A stretch of 64,000 nucleotides of DNA, from positions 692,217 through 756,216 of the forward strand of contig NZ_KE383991.1 of assembly GCF_000423225.1 (NCBI RefSeq), read 5' to 3'. Below the pieces are notes generated by a model that saw only the letters and a program-made list of their open reading frames with translations, had not been told where the DNA came from and did not search any database. Positions 27,231-35,163 of this stretch are shown piece by piece. The DNA is from Kaistia adipata DSM 17808 (GTDB lineage Bacteria; Pseudomonadota; Alphaproteobacteria; Rhizobiales; Kaistiaceae). A program made the position numbers and the translations under genes. The stretch's first letter is position 1. The number at the start of each line of letters is the position of its first letter.

Positions 27231-28745
27231 CTAGCCGGCCATAAGCCGGCCGAAGACAGAGGCCGCGTCGTCGACCTCGACCAGCTTCTTGCCTTGGATC
27301 ACCCAGACCCGCGTCGCCACGGCCTGGACAAAGGCCCGGTCATGGCTGACGAGAAGACAGGCGGCGCCGTGCTCGATCAGCTCGCCCTCGAGCATGTCCT
27401 GCCCGTCGATATCGAGGTGGTTGGTCGGTTCGTCCAGCAGATAGAAATTGGGGCGAGCCAGCCGCAATAGCAGCATCGCGAGCCTGGCCCGCTGCCCGCC
27501 CGAAAGCCGGACGAGCGGTGCGAGCTGGGCGTCGATGTCGATCCCCGCCCCGGCGAGCTGGGCCCGCGCCTGCGGGTCGGTCAGGGCGCTGCTCCGCTTC
27601 ACGGCATCCCAGGGCGTCCGAAACCCGTCGAGCTGCGACAACGCCTGATCGGAATGGCCGAGCTCGAGGCTCGCCGCGCCGCGGATCTTCGGATCGTCCC
27701 CGCCCAGCGCCGCCTGCAGCCTTTCGACCAATCGCGTCTTGCCGGTTCCGTTGGCGCCGAGCAGCGCGACCCGGTCGCCCTTCTCGATCCAGAGCCGGCC
27801 CGTGCGAAACAGCAGCCTTCCGTCAGGCGTCGCGATCTCGGCGTCGTCGATCGTCACCAGCGCCCTGGCGTGCGTGCCGCTGTTGCTCAGGCGGATCGAG
27901 CCGGCCGAACGCTCCTGATGCGCGGGGCGCGCCCGCTCCTCCAGCTGGTCGGCTCGCTCGGAAAGCTGCCGGGTCTTGACCACCAGCAGGTCGGAACCGC
28001 TGTTGATGCCGATATTCTTGAGCTTGGCCGCCTGCTGCCGCAGCGCCCGGACCTTGCGCATGTCGTTCTCATACTGCCGGTCCCGCGCCGCGTCGCGCTC
28101 GTCCAAGGCCAGGCGGGCGCGAGCATAGGCGAGGGAAAAATCCTCGCTTTCCTCGGGGCGCAGGAACAGCGTGCGGTTGGTCACGTCGTCGAGGAAGGCG
28201 CGGTCATGGCTCGCCGCGACGACGGCGCAGTCGCGCGGCAGGCCGGCGAGAAACCGCTCCAGCACGCCGATCCGGCCGATATCGAGATGGTTGGTCGGCT
28301 CGTCGAGGAGCAGCAAATCGGGCTCGACCACGGCCGCCCTCGCAAGCAGCATGGTCCGCTGCCAGCCGCCGGACAGGTTTCGCACCGCGCGACCTCGAAT
28401 GGCCTCGTCGACGGCGAGGTCATCGAGAAGGACATCCACCCGCCAGCTCTCGGTCTCGGCGACTTCCGGGGCCAGCGCATCGCGCACGGCGTCGTGCAGG
28501 CTGAGCGGCAGCAGGCGTTCGGGCGGCTCCTGCGGGGCAAAGGCGACGACGAGCCCCCGCATCCGCGTCACGGTTCCGCCCGTCGCCTCCTCCGCGCCGG
28601 CCAGGATGCGAAGCAGCGAGGATTTCCCGCGGCCATTGGCGGCGACGAGGCCGAGCCGGTCGCCCTTGGCGACGGAAAAGCTGAGGCCGGTGAAAAGAGA
28701 ATGGGTGCGCGTGAGCGAGAGGGCTTTGACGGCGAGAAGGGACAT
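27231..28745 (-). CDS. ABC-F family ATPase (ribosome-associated type)
   Basis: A 504-residue soluble protein with two ATPase domains and no membrane segment. Domain 1: Walker A GLVAANGRGKSS, signature LSGGWQRTMLLARAA, Walker B LLLLDEPTNHLD. Domain 2: Walker A ALLGANGTGKTR, signature LSGGQRARLAMLLL, Walker B FYLLDEPTNHLD. The linker (NDMRKVRALRQQAAKLKNIG through SERADQLEERA) is the charged helical hairpin that reaches into the ribosome in this family. Some members protect ribosomes from antibiotics; others are housekeeping translation factors. The structured leader upstream (see 28753-28875) favours an inducible role, but this is inference. Confidence 0.88.
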   Translation of the reverse strand: MSLLAVKALSLTRTHSLFTGLSFSVAKGDRLGLVAANGRGKSSLLRILAGAEEATGGTVTRMRGLVVAFAPQEPPERLLPLSLHDAVRDALAPEVAETESWRVDVLLDDLAVDEAIRGRAVRNLSGGWQRTMLLARAAVVEPDLLLLDEPTNHLDIGRIGVLERFLAGLPRDCAVVAASHDRAFLDDVTNRTLFLRPEESEDFSLAYARARLALDERDAARDRQYENDMRKVRALRQQAAKLKNIGINSGSDLLVVKTRQLSERADQLEERARPAHQERSAGSIRLSNSGTHARALVTIDDAEIATPDGRLLFRTGRLWIEKGDRVALLGANGTGKTRLVERLQAALGGDDPKIRGAASLELGHSDQALSQLDGFRTPWDAVKRSSALTDPQARAQLAGAGIDIDAQLAPLVRLSGGQRARLAMLLLRLARPNFYLLDEPTNHLDIDGQDMLEGELIEHGAACLLVSHDRAFVQAVATRVWVIQGKKLVEVDDAASVFGRLMAG

Positions 28746-28752
28746 CTGGGTC

Positions 28753-28875
28753 TCATGAGGTCAGACAGGCACGACGGAGCGTGCCGAAAAGGCTGACGAC
28801 GAGACGACGATGCGTTCCCTTGTCAGCCCCGCGGGATAAGGCGCGGGGCGAAGACAGGCCCTCGGGTCCTGTCAT
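28753..28875 (-). other. Possible leader ORF in a hairpin-rich 5' region of the ABC-F gene
   Basis: A 40-codon frame begins at 28875 and ends 7 bases before the ABC-F start codon. Three stable hairpins are interleaved with it: GACAGG/CCTGTC (28853-28873), GCCCCGCG/CGCGGGGC (28826-28849) and GGCACG/CGTGCC (28768-28785). Leader peptides with hairpins are known to control ABC-F and Erm resistance genes by ribosome stalling. The frame lacks a strong ribosome site. Confidence 0.4.
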
Positions 28876-28994
28876 GGAAGCGGCGATGCGACACCGGCTT
28901 CCCCTTCTCTGTTGAACCCGTGAGCAAGGATCGTATCAACCCGACATTGCGGCGACAAGGCCATCCGCGCGGGCAACAGGCCCGCCAAAAGCAG

Positions 28995-29019
28995 AAAGGC
29001 CGGATCCTGCGATCCGGCC
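28995..29019 (-). terminator. Terminator of ilvN
   Basis: On the minus strand GGCCGGATC pairs with GATCCGGCC around a short loop and is followed by UUUCU, about 30 bases after the ilvN stop. Confidence 0.75.
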
Positions 29020-29048
29020 CCTCTTCATTTCGGCAATGCCAGCCGCGC

Positions 29049-29588
29049 TCAGGTCGCGGCCGGGCCGCGCGTGATCGCGGCGACGCCGGTGCGCGAGACT
29101 TCCACCAGGCCGAGCGGCTGCATCAGCAGGATGAACTGGTCGAGCTTGTCGGTGCGGCCGGTCAGCTCGAACACGAAGCTCTCCGTCGTCGCGTCGATGA
29201 CGCGGGCGCGGAAGGCGTCGGCGAGGCGCAGCGCCTCGACCCGGTCGTCGCCGGCGCCGCGCACCTTGATCAGCAGCAGCTCGCGCTCGATCGCCTTGCC
29301 GGTCACCGTCAGGTCGATGACCCGGTGCACCGGCACCATGCGCTCGAGCTGCGCCTTGATCTGCTCGATCACCTGGGCCGAGCCGGTGGTGACGACGGTA
29401 ATTCGCGAGCGGTGCTTCTCGTGCTCGGTCTCCGAGACGGTCAGGCTCTCGATGTTGTAGCCGCGCCCCGAGAACAGGCCGATGACGCGGGCTAGGACGC
29501 CCGGTTCGTTGTCGACGAGCACCGAAAGCGTGTGCTGCTCGGTCTTATCCTTGCCTTCCTTGATCGCGTAGACGGATCCGGGCTGCAT
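29049..29588 (-). CDS. ilvN: Acetolactate synthase, small (regulatory) subunit
   Basis: Regulatory partner of IlvB that confers valine feedback. About 179 residues from ATG 29588, chosen because GGAG lies seven bases upstream; an in-frame ATG at 29615 would add nine residues. The N-terminal ACT domain contains HTLSVLVDNEPGVLARVIGL and FSGRGYNIESLTVSETE, the effector-binding signature of the family. The C-terminal domain (DDRVEALRLADAFRARVIDA, then ELTGRTDKLDQFILLM) matches the usual second ACT-like half. It follows ilvB on the same strand, with a palindromic repeat in the 162-base spacer. Confidence 0.95.
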   Translation of the reverse strand: MQPGSVYAIKEGKDKTEQHTLSVLVDNEPGVLARVIGLFSGRGYNIESLTVSETEHEKHRSRITVVTTGSAQVIEQIKAQLERMVPVHRVIDLTVTGKAIERELLLIKVRGAGDDRVEALRLADAFRARVIDATTESFVFELTGRTDKLDQFILLMQPLGLVEVSRTGVAAITRGPAAT

Positions 29589-29636
29589 TTTCTTCTCCAA
29601 AAATTCGGTCGCCATCCGCTTCTAACGAACGCTCGC

Positions 29637-29744
29637 CGTCATCCCCGCGAAAGCGGGGATCCATCCGGCCGTGACGGTCCTCGGCCGATGGATCCCGGGC
29701 CTCGGCTCGCGCTTCGCCCGGGATGACGACAAGTTTGACTTGTC
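29637..29744. repeat. Inverted palindromic repeat, type C copy 2, in the ilvB-ilvN spacer
   Basis: The left arm CGTCATCCCCGCGAAAGCGG, continuing GGATCCAT, is mirrored by ATGGATCCCGGGCC and then GCCCGGGATGACG. A further small hairpin, GACAAGT-TTG-ACTTGTC, follows at 29728-29744. In the mRNA these would fold directly behind the ilvB stop. Confidence 0.85.
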
Positions 29745-29750
29745 GAGAGA

Positions 29751-31517
29751 CTAGACCAGCGCCTTGCCGGCGGCGTCGATGGCGTTGGCGATGACTTCGT
29801 CGGTCGCCTCTTCCGGCAGCAGCATCTCGTTATGTGCCTTGCCCGACGGAATCATCGGGAAGCAGTTGGCGAGATTGGCGACGCGGCAGTCGAACAGCAC
29901 CGGGCCCTTGGCCGCGATCATCGCGTCGATCGCGCCTTCGAGCTCCGAGGCCTTCTCGCAGCGGATGCCGGTGGCGCCATAGGCCTCGGCCAGCTTGACG
30001 AAATCGGGCAGCGAGTCGGTGTAGGAGTGCGACAGGCGGTTGCCGTGCAACAGCTGCTGCCACTGGCGCACCATGCCCATGTACTGGTTGTTCAGGATGA
30101 ACACCTTGACCGGCAGCTCGAACTGCATCGCCGTCGACAGCTCCTGGATGTTCATCAGGATCGAGGCGTCGCCGGCGATGTCGATGCAGAGCGCGTCGGG
30201 ATGGGCCACCTGCGCGCCGATCGCCGCCGGCAGGCCGTAGCCCATCGTGCCGAGGCCGCCCGAGGTCATCCAGCGGTTCGGCTCGTCGAAGCCGAAATAC
30301 TGCGCCGCCCACATCTGGTGCTGGCCGACTTCCGTCGAGACATAGACGTCCTTGCCCCGCGTCCGCTCATAGAGCGTGCGGATCGCGTGCTGCGGCAGGA
30401 TCGTCTCGCTGTTCTGGCGGAAGCCCAGGCTGTTGCGGGCGCGCCAGCGGTCGATCTCGCCCCACCAGCTCTTCAGCGCCGCCTTGTCGGCCTTGTGGCC
30501 GGCGGCCTTCCAGGCGGCGAGCATCGCCTTCAGGACATGCGCGACGTCGCCGATGATGCCGATGTCGGCGCGGACGTTCTTGTTGATCGAGGACGGATCG
30601 ATGTCGACATGGATCTTCTTCGAGCCGGGCGAGAACGCGTCGAGCCGGCCGGTGATGCGGTCGTCGAAGCGCGCGCCGATGTTGATCATGACGTCGCAGT
30701 CATGCATCGCGTTGTTGGCTTCATAGGTGCCGTGCATGCCGAGCATGCCGAGCCACTGCTTGTCCGACGCCGGATAGGCGCCGAGGCCCATCAGCGTCGA
30801 CGTGATCGGGAAGCCGGTCAGCTGGACGAACTCGCGCAGCAGGGCGGAGGCCTCGGGGCCGGAATTGATGACGCCGCCACCGGTATAGAAGATCGGCTTC
30901 TTGGCCTTGGCGATCAGCTCGACCGCCGCCTGGATCGCGGCCGGATCGCCCTCGACCTGCGGGCGATAGGTCTTGTGCTCGACATGGCTCGGCCCCTCAT
31001 AGGTGCCGGTGGCGAACTGGACGTCCTTCGGGATGTCGACGACGACGGGGCCGGGACGGCCGGAGCGCGCGACATAGAAGGCCTCGTGCAGGATGCGGGC
31101 GAGGTCGTTGACGTCCTTGACCAGCCAGTTGTGCTTGGTGCAGGGGCGCGTGATGCCGACCGTGTCGGCCTCCTGGAAGGCGTCGGAGCCGATCAGGTGC
31201 GTCGCGACCTGGCCGGTGATGCAGACCATCGGGATCGAATCCATCAGCGCGTCGGTCAGCGGCGTGACCATGTTGGTGGCGCCGGGGCCGGAGGTGACGA
31301 GCGCGACGCCGACCTTGCCGGTCGAGCGGGCATAGCCCTCGGCCGCGTGGCCGGCCCCGCCCTCCTGGCGGACGAGGATGTGCTCGACCTTGTCCTGCTG
31401 GAAGATCTCGTCATAGATCGGCAGTACGGCGCCGCCGGGATAGCCGAAGAGGTGCTCCACGCCCTGGTCGATCAATGCCTGAACGACCATCTCTGCGCCG
31501 GTCATCTGCCGTGTCAT
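29751..31517 (-). CDS. ilvB: Acetolactate synthase, large (catalytic) subunit
   Basis: Thiamine-diphosphate enzyme for the first common step of branched-chain amino acid synthesis. 588 residues from ATG 31517, with CGGAGCG before it. The opening MTRQMTGAEMVVQALIDQGV leads to VEHLFGYPGGAVLPIYDEIF; the catalytic glutamate is in HILVRQEGGAGHAAEGYARS. The cofactor motif GDASILMNIQELSTAMQFEL ends in LNNQYMGMVRQWQ. Length and motifs are normal for IlvB/IlvI. The transcript starts with the leader ilvL and an intrinsic terminator hairpin (31584-31605), so attenuation by branched-chain amino acids is likely. Confidence 0.95.
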   Translation of the reverse strand: MTRQMTGAEMVVQALIDQGVEHLFGYPGGAVLPIYDEIFQQDKVEHILVRQEGGAGHAAEGYARSTGKVGVALVTSGPGATNMVTPLTDALMDSIPMVCITGQVATHLIGSDAFQEADTVGITRPCTKHNWLVKDVNDLARILHEAFYVARSGRPGPVVVDIPKDVQFATGTYEGPSHVEHKTYRPQVEGDPAAIQAAVELIAKAKKPIFYTGGGVINSGPEASALLREFVQLTGFPITSTLMGLGAYPASDKQWLGMLGMHGTYEANNAMHDCDVMINIGARFDDRITGRLDAFSPGSKKIHVDIDPSSINKNVRADIGIIGDVAHVLKAMLAAWKAAGHKADKAALKSWWGEIDRWRARNSLGFRQNSETILPQHAIRTLYERTRGKDVYVSTEVGQHQMWAAQYFGFDEPNRWMTSGGLGTMGYGLPAAIGAQVAHPDALCIDIAGDASILMNIQELSTAMQFELPVKVFILNNQYMGMVRQWQQLLHGNRLSHSYTDSLPDFVKLAEAYGATGIRCEKASELEGAIDAMIAAKGPVLFDCRVANLANCFPMIPSGKAHNEMLLPEEATDEVIANAIDAAGKALV

Positions 31518-31583
31518 CGTTTCGCTCCGTCGCGGATTTTCATCGCCGTATCCGCCTTTTCGTCTGTGTTCCGTCAAGCCAAT

Positions 31584-31605
31584 AAAAAAGGCCCTCTCGG
31601 GGCCC
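31584..31605 (-). terminator. Attenuator terminator of ilvB
   Basis: On the minus strand GGGCC-n-GGCCC is followed by six U, 66 bases before the ilvB start codon and about 40 after the leader peptide stop. A competing long-range hairpin, AGTGCGC (31655-31649) with GCGCACT (31618-31612), overlaps the end of the leader frame. Confidence 0.8.
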
Positions 31606-31642
31606 ATTTTCGCGCACTACCTATCGTGACGGCTTCAGGCCA

Positions 31643-31687
31643 TCAGGCAGTGCGCTCTCTAAGTACAATAACGTCGCGGCGGATCAT
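31643..31687 (-). CDS. ilvL: ilvB leader peptide
   Basis: A 14-residue open frame, MIRRDVIVLRERTA, with Val-Ile-Val-Leu as control codons (GTT ATT GTA CTT). It sits about 125 bases upstream of ilvB and just before an intrinsic terminator with a U-run. That combination is classical attenuation sensing charged tRNAs for isoleucine, valine and leucine. No strong ribosome site is evident. Confidence 0.8.
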   Translation of the reverse strand: MIRRDVIVLRERTA

Positions 31688-31934
31688 GTCCGGCCCCTTC
31701 AAATTGGAATTGCGCGGAAGATGGCGCAGCCCGCGCGAGCCGTCAACCCCCGGAGAAGAAAATTGCGCGGATAGGGGGTTGGGATTGCGGGAAATTAGGG
31801 AGAGAGAGAGACCAAAGGACGACCAATTGGACAGCAAATACCAAGTCGTGCATTTCTACAAAATCAGTCCGCCAAATCTATTTGAGAAGCTGGCCACCCT
31901 CACCATTTAATTCCACGAAACGGCAACGCACGAT

Positions 31935-32678
31935 ATGACTGAAGAATTTGATACAGATTATATATTCATCGGAACCGTAATTCCCGAACGCGCCCAGATA
32001 TCAACGGAATTCAAGTGCGATATGGTTCACGTATATTCCGACAAACCGCTATTCGCCCATGTAAACATAATTTTGAATCACATAACAGTATGGATATCAA
32101 GCAATTATTCTTGGGATATATTTGACTTACGCAACATCGTTTCCTATCTCGTCCAGGGCGAATTGTCGATGATAGGGTATCTACGTGGGTACGCATACGA
32201 CACGGAAATAACCCGCGTAATCAACAAGAAACGAGAAATTGATTATGTTTTTGGAATCGGCATTCCGTGCCTCGAAACCAGCCGACAATCAACATCCATA
32301 GACAGAGAGCTACCCAAGTTAAGAGAGCTTACCACAGGCAAAAACGGAGTACTTATTAACCGCTGCTTAAATGATCTGAAATCGGCGATAAAATATGCCG
32401 ACGACACTGCATTTTATTGCTACAGATCTATAGAAACATTGGTTAATCACTGCGCAACCCTCAATGACACGCAAGGACGATCGAAATCGTCGCAATGGGA
32501 TATGTTTCGGGAAGCCTCACAAGCTTCCAAAGAACATATTTTAACCATAAAAAAATACGCCGACCCAGCTCGTCACGGAAACATTACAGAAGAAAATGAC
32601 GTTGATCGTGAATACATTCTCACCAAGACATGGGAGATTGTCGACCCTTACGTTGAGTACGTCATAAATAATAGATAG
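31935..32678 (+). CDS. Unrecognised protein in an AT-rich islet
   Basis: A 247-residue soluble protein, MTEEFDTDYIFIGTVIPERA at the N terminus, with base and codon use sharply unlike every other gene in the window (many ATA, AAT, TTA codons). No signal peptide or membrane helix. The N-terminal half looks beta-rich. The C-terminal half is helical, with AFYCYRSIETLVNHCATLND, then WDMFREASQASKEHILTIKK and YADPARHGN; this resembles all-helical, HEPN-like proteins ending in an ADPxRHG motif, but I cannot assign a family. There is no good ribosome site. The gene looks acquired, and no partner gene accompanies it. Confidence 0.6.
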   Translation: MTEEFDTDYIFIGTVIPERAQISTEFKCDMVHVYSDKPLFAHVNIILNHITVWISSNYSWDIFDLRNIVSYLVQGELSMIGYLRGYAYDTEITRVINKKREIDYVFGIGIPCLETSRQSTSIDRELPKLRELTTGKNGVLINRCLNDLKSAIKYADDTAFYCYRSIETLVNHCATLNDTQGRSKSSQWDMFREASQASKEHILTIKKYADPARHGNITEENDVDREYILTKTWEIVDPYVEYVINNR

Positions 32679-32898
32679 TTATTATTAGATATTCAAGTAT
32701 ATCTACTTATATACTATACTCTATAAGAAATACACCAATAGATTCCCAGCACTTCAGCCCCCCCCTTGGCAGTCGATCACTACCAAGGCGAACGTATTCA
32801 TCACGCTCACGCCATAGTGCCACCTCGGCATCCGGACCCCAGCCGAGGCATTCTGACAACAACTGTTGCACTTCAAATATGAATCGCCCCCCCCCCCG
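32679..32898. other. AT-rich tail of the islet, ending in an 11-base C-tract
   Basis: No gene seen. The first part is very AT-rich (ATTATTAGATATTCAAGTAT and on). The composition rises toward 32820, and a run of 11 C (32887-32897) abuts the stop codon of the EamA fragment on the other strand. This junction is the right edge of the foreign-looking DNA. Confidence 0.6.
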
Positions 32899-33084
32899 CT
32901 ACTCAGCCGGAGCCACGCTCGGCGCATGCCGGGCCGACGCAGCAGACGACGGCGGCACCTCGCCCGCCTCCTCCACCAGCCCCGCCTGCCCTTCCGCCGC
33001 CACCGACGGCGGGAGCTTCGTTCCCCGCGCCTTTTCGCGCCAGAGGGTCAGGATGCCGGAGTCGATGACCGGCACGACCGACCG
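32899..33084 (-). pseudogene. C-terminal remnant of an EamA transporter (duplicate of 33278-34375)
   Basis: On the minus strand the fragment reads DSGILTLWREKARGTKLPPS, then VAAEGQAGLVEEAGE, ending HAPSVAPAE and a stop. The intact neighbour has GSGILTLWREKARGTPLPPS, VAAEGQAGLVEEAQE and HVPSVVPAE at the same places. The match breaks off at a type D palindromic repeat (33085), so only about the last 60 codons remain and the fragment has no start. It is either half of an old tandem duplication or a recombination scar beside the AT-rich islet. Confidence 0.85.
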
Positions 33085-33261
33085 CCCTCCCCCTTGTGGG
33101 GAGGGTTGGGGTGGGGGTACCGGCTCGGCCTCGCCGGATGCGGTCACTAGACAACGATGAGGCGGCTATCCGAGACAAGATTTCGGGAGCGGCAGGGCGA
33201 GGCAGAATTCCCAGTTCCGGCGCCAGTACCCCCTCCCCGACCCTCCCCACAAGGGGGAGGG
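33085..33261. repeat. Inverted repeat, type D, between the EamA fragment and the EamA gene
   Basis: The left arm CCCTCCCCCTTGTGGGGAGG, continuing GTTGGGGTGGGGGTAC, is mirrored at 33226-33261 by GTACCCCCTCCCCGACCC, then TCCCCACAAGGGGGAGGG. The arms are close to perfect inverted copies and face each other across about 105 bases. Confidence 0.8.
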
Positions 33262-33277
33262 AGCAGATAGAGCCTTC

Positions 33278-34375
33278 CTACTCCGCCGGAACCACGCTCG
33301 GCACATGACGGAGCGGGGCAGCGGCCGCCGGCGTCGCCTCCTGAGCCTCCTCCACTAGCCCCGCCTGCCCCTCCGCCGCCACAGACGGCGGGAGCGGCGT
33401 GCCGCGCGCCTTTTCGCGCCAGAGGGTCAGGATGCCGGAGCCGACGATCAGCACGATGCCGACGAGCATCGGCCATTCCAGGTGGATCTTGAACACGAAG
33501 GTGTCGATGGCGATCGCCCACAGCATCTGGCTGTACTGCGTCGGCCCGACCAGTGCCGCCGGCGCCCGGAAGGCGGCCATCATCAGGAGGATGTTGCCGA
33601 GCGCGCAAAGAATGCCGTAGCTCGCGAGCCAGCCGATCTGGGTGACGTTCGGCAGCGCGAAGGCCGGGATCATGGCGATGCCGCAGATGAAGAAGGTGCC
33701 GAGCACGCCCGCGCCGTAGAGCGAGATGCTCTTCTCGCGCGGGCCGACGGCGCGGAAGACGACGATCGAGATGGCGCCGCCGAGGCCGCCGGCGATGGCG
33801 CCGAGATGGCCGATCGAGAGCTCGCGAAAGCCGGGGCGCAGCACGATCAGGACGCCGATGAAGCCGATGATCACGGCGCTCCAGCGTTTGAGCCCGACCT
33901 GCTCCTTCAGGAACAGGACCGACATGATGGTGACGAAGGCCGGCAGCAGGAAGATGAGCGCGAAGGCTTCCGCCATGGAGAGATGGGTGAAGGCCGTGAC
34001 GCTGCCGATCGCCGCCATGCCGTTGGCGGCGAAGCGCACCAGCCAGAGCGACCGGTTGGTCGTCGTCACGATGTCGGCCCAGCGATCGCCAGGCTTCTTC
34101 AGGAAGGGGATCGCCGCGAGGCCGAACAGCGAGCCGATGAAGGCGATCTCGTAGGCTGGCAGGCCGCCATCGATGAACTTGACGCTGGCGTCGGAGAAGG
34201 CATAGGCGGCGAAGGCGGCAAAGCCGAGCAGAAGGCCCTTCAGGACGGGATCGGAGGACGACACGGACGGGAGGCTTTCTGGCGCGAGACTGTCGGGTTG
34301 GGCCGCCCTTCCCCCGGTTGCGCCGGCCGGCGCCCCTCCCCCGGACGCGAACGGCGCGCCCGCTCTCGCGGGCAC
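33278..34375 (-). CDS. EamA family (DMT) transporter
   Basis: A drug/metabolite transporter superfamily membrane protein with ten predicted helices in two EamA halves. The first half opens VLKGLLLGFAAFAAYAFSDA; the second includes YGAGVLGTFFICGIAMIPAF and LVGPTQYSQMLWAIAIDTFV. The longest frame starts at GTG 34375 and gives 365 residues; the first 43 are Pro/Ala/Gly-rich and may not be translated, as an in-frame GTG occurs at residue 37. The C-terminal tail after REKARGT is a soluble extension shared with the remnant downstream. Substrate unknown. Confidence 0.85.
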   Translation of the reverse strand: MPARAGAPFASGGGAPAGATGGRAAQPDSLAPESLPSVSSSDPVLKGLLLGFAAFAAYAFSDASVKFIDGGLPAYEIAFIGSLFGLAAIPFLKKPGDRWADIVTTTNRSLWLVRFAANGMAAIGSVTAFTHLSMAEAFALIFLLPAFVTIMSVLFLKEQVGLKRWSAVIIGFIGVLIVLRPGFRELSIGHLGAIAGGLGGAISIVVFRAVGPREKSISLYGAGVLGTFFICGIAMIPAFALPNVTQIGWLASYGILCALGNILLMMAAFRAPAALVGPTQYSQMLWAIAIDTFVFKIHLEWPMLVGIVLIVGSGILTLWREKARGTPLPPSVAAEGQAGLVEEAQEATPAAAAPLRHVPSVVPAE

Positions 34376-34638
34376 CGGGCAGATCGAGCCTGCCGGGCGC
34401 AGCCTGTAGCAGAAGCAGACGACGCCGCCATGACAATTCGATGAACCACGACGGGAAAATCGCGCCCTGACGCAGCCGCGGCGGCGGAGCTGCCGGGACG
34501 GAAAACCCTGCCGAAGCCGCCCGCAGGGACGGCTCCGGCAGGGCCGGTCCCGCCGCTCGGCCCTGGGGGCGGAGCCGCGCGGCAGTTCCTTGTCGCGCCT
34601 TCTTCACGCGAACCGGCGTCCGCGTCGCTCCGCGACCG

Positions 34639-35163
34639 TCATTCGACCATCAGCACGCGGAGCCGCGGCGCCAGCGGCCGGATGATCTCGACATGGACGA
34701 TGCCTTCGCGGCGCATCGCCTCGAGCCGCGCCGTCACCTCGTCGACGAGCGCGAGCATGGCGCGACGCTGCTCGTCGTTGAGCGAGCCGCCGCTTTCGGC
34801 CCTGGCGCGGATCGTTGAAAGCTTGGCGCGGAACTCCGCCTCCGGCAGCGAGGCGATATAGCCGGTGACGGTGGCGCCGAGCGCGACGCGCCAGGTCTCG
34901 CGGGTGAAGCCGGCATGGGCGATGCGGCCCTCGCTCTCGGCGTCGGCCTCGAACCAGTCGTCGGCCGCCTGCTCGTCATAGGCGAGCCGGCCGAATTCCG
35001 GCGCCAGCGCCTGCATCAGCTTCACGACGACGATCGCCTCCTGCCGGGTCAGCGCCTTGGCCGGCGAGACCGAAAGGGCGATCGCCAGGAACGGCAGCGA
35101 GCCCGCGAGCGCCAGCGCCGCCCGCCGAAGCCGCCTCCGGCGTGGATAGGATTGGCTCAGCAT
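34639..35163 (-). CDS. Secreted protein of unknown function (second gene of a two-gene unit)
   Basis: A 174-residue protein with a twin-basic N terminus (YPRRRRLRR) followed by a hydrophobic stretch AALALAGSLPFLAIALSV and a likely cleavage near PAKA. The RR plus hydrophobic core is compatible with Sec or Tat export; the motif is not a clear Tat box. The mature part is helical and acidic with no family I recognise. Its ATG overlaps the stop of the upstream lipoprotein gene by seven bases, so they are translationally coupled. Confidence 0.7.
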   Translation of the reverse strand: MLSQSYPRRRRLRRAALALAGSLPFLAIALSVSPAKALTRQEAIVVVKLMQALAPEFGRLAYDEQAADDWFEADAESEGRIAHAGFTRETWRVALGATVTGYIASLPEAEFRAKLSTIRARAESGGSLNDEQRRAMLALVDEVTARLEAMRREGIVHVEIIRPLAPRLRVLMVE

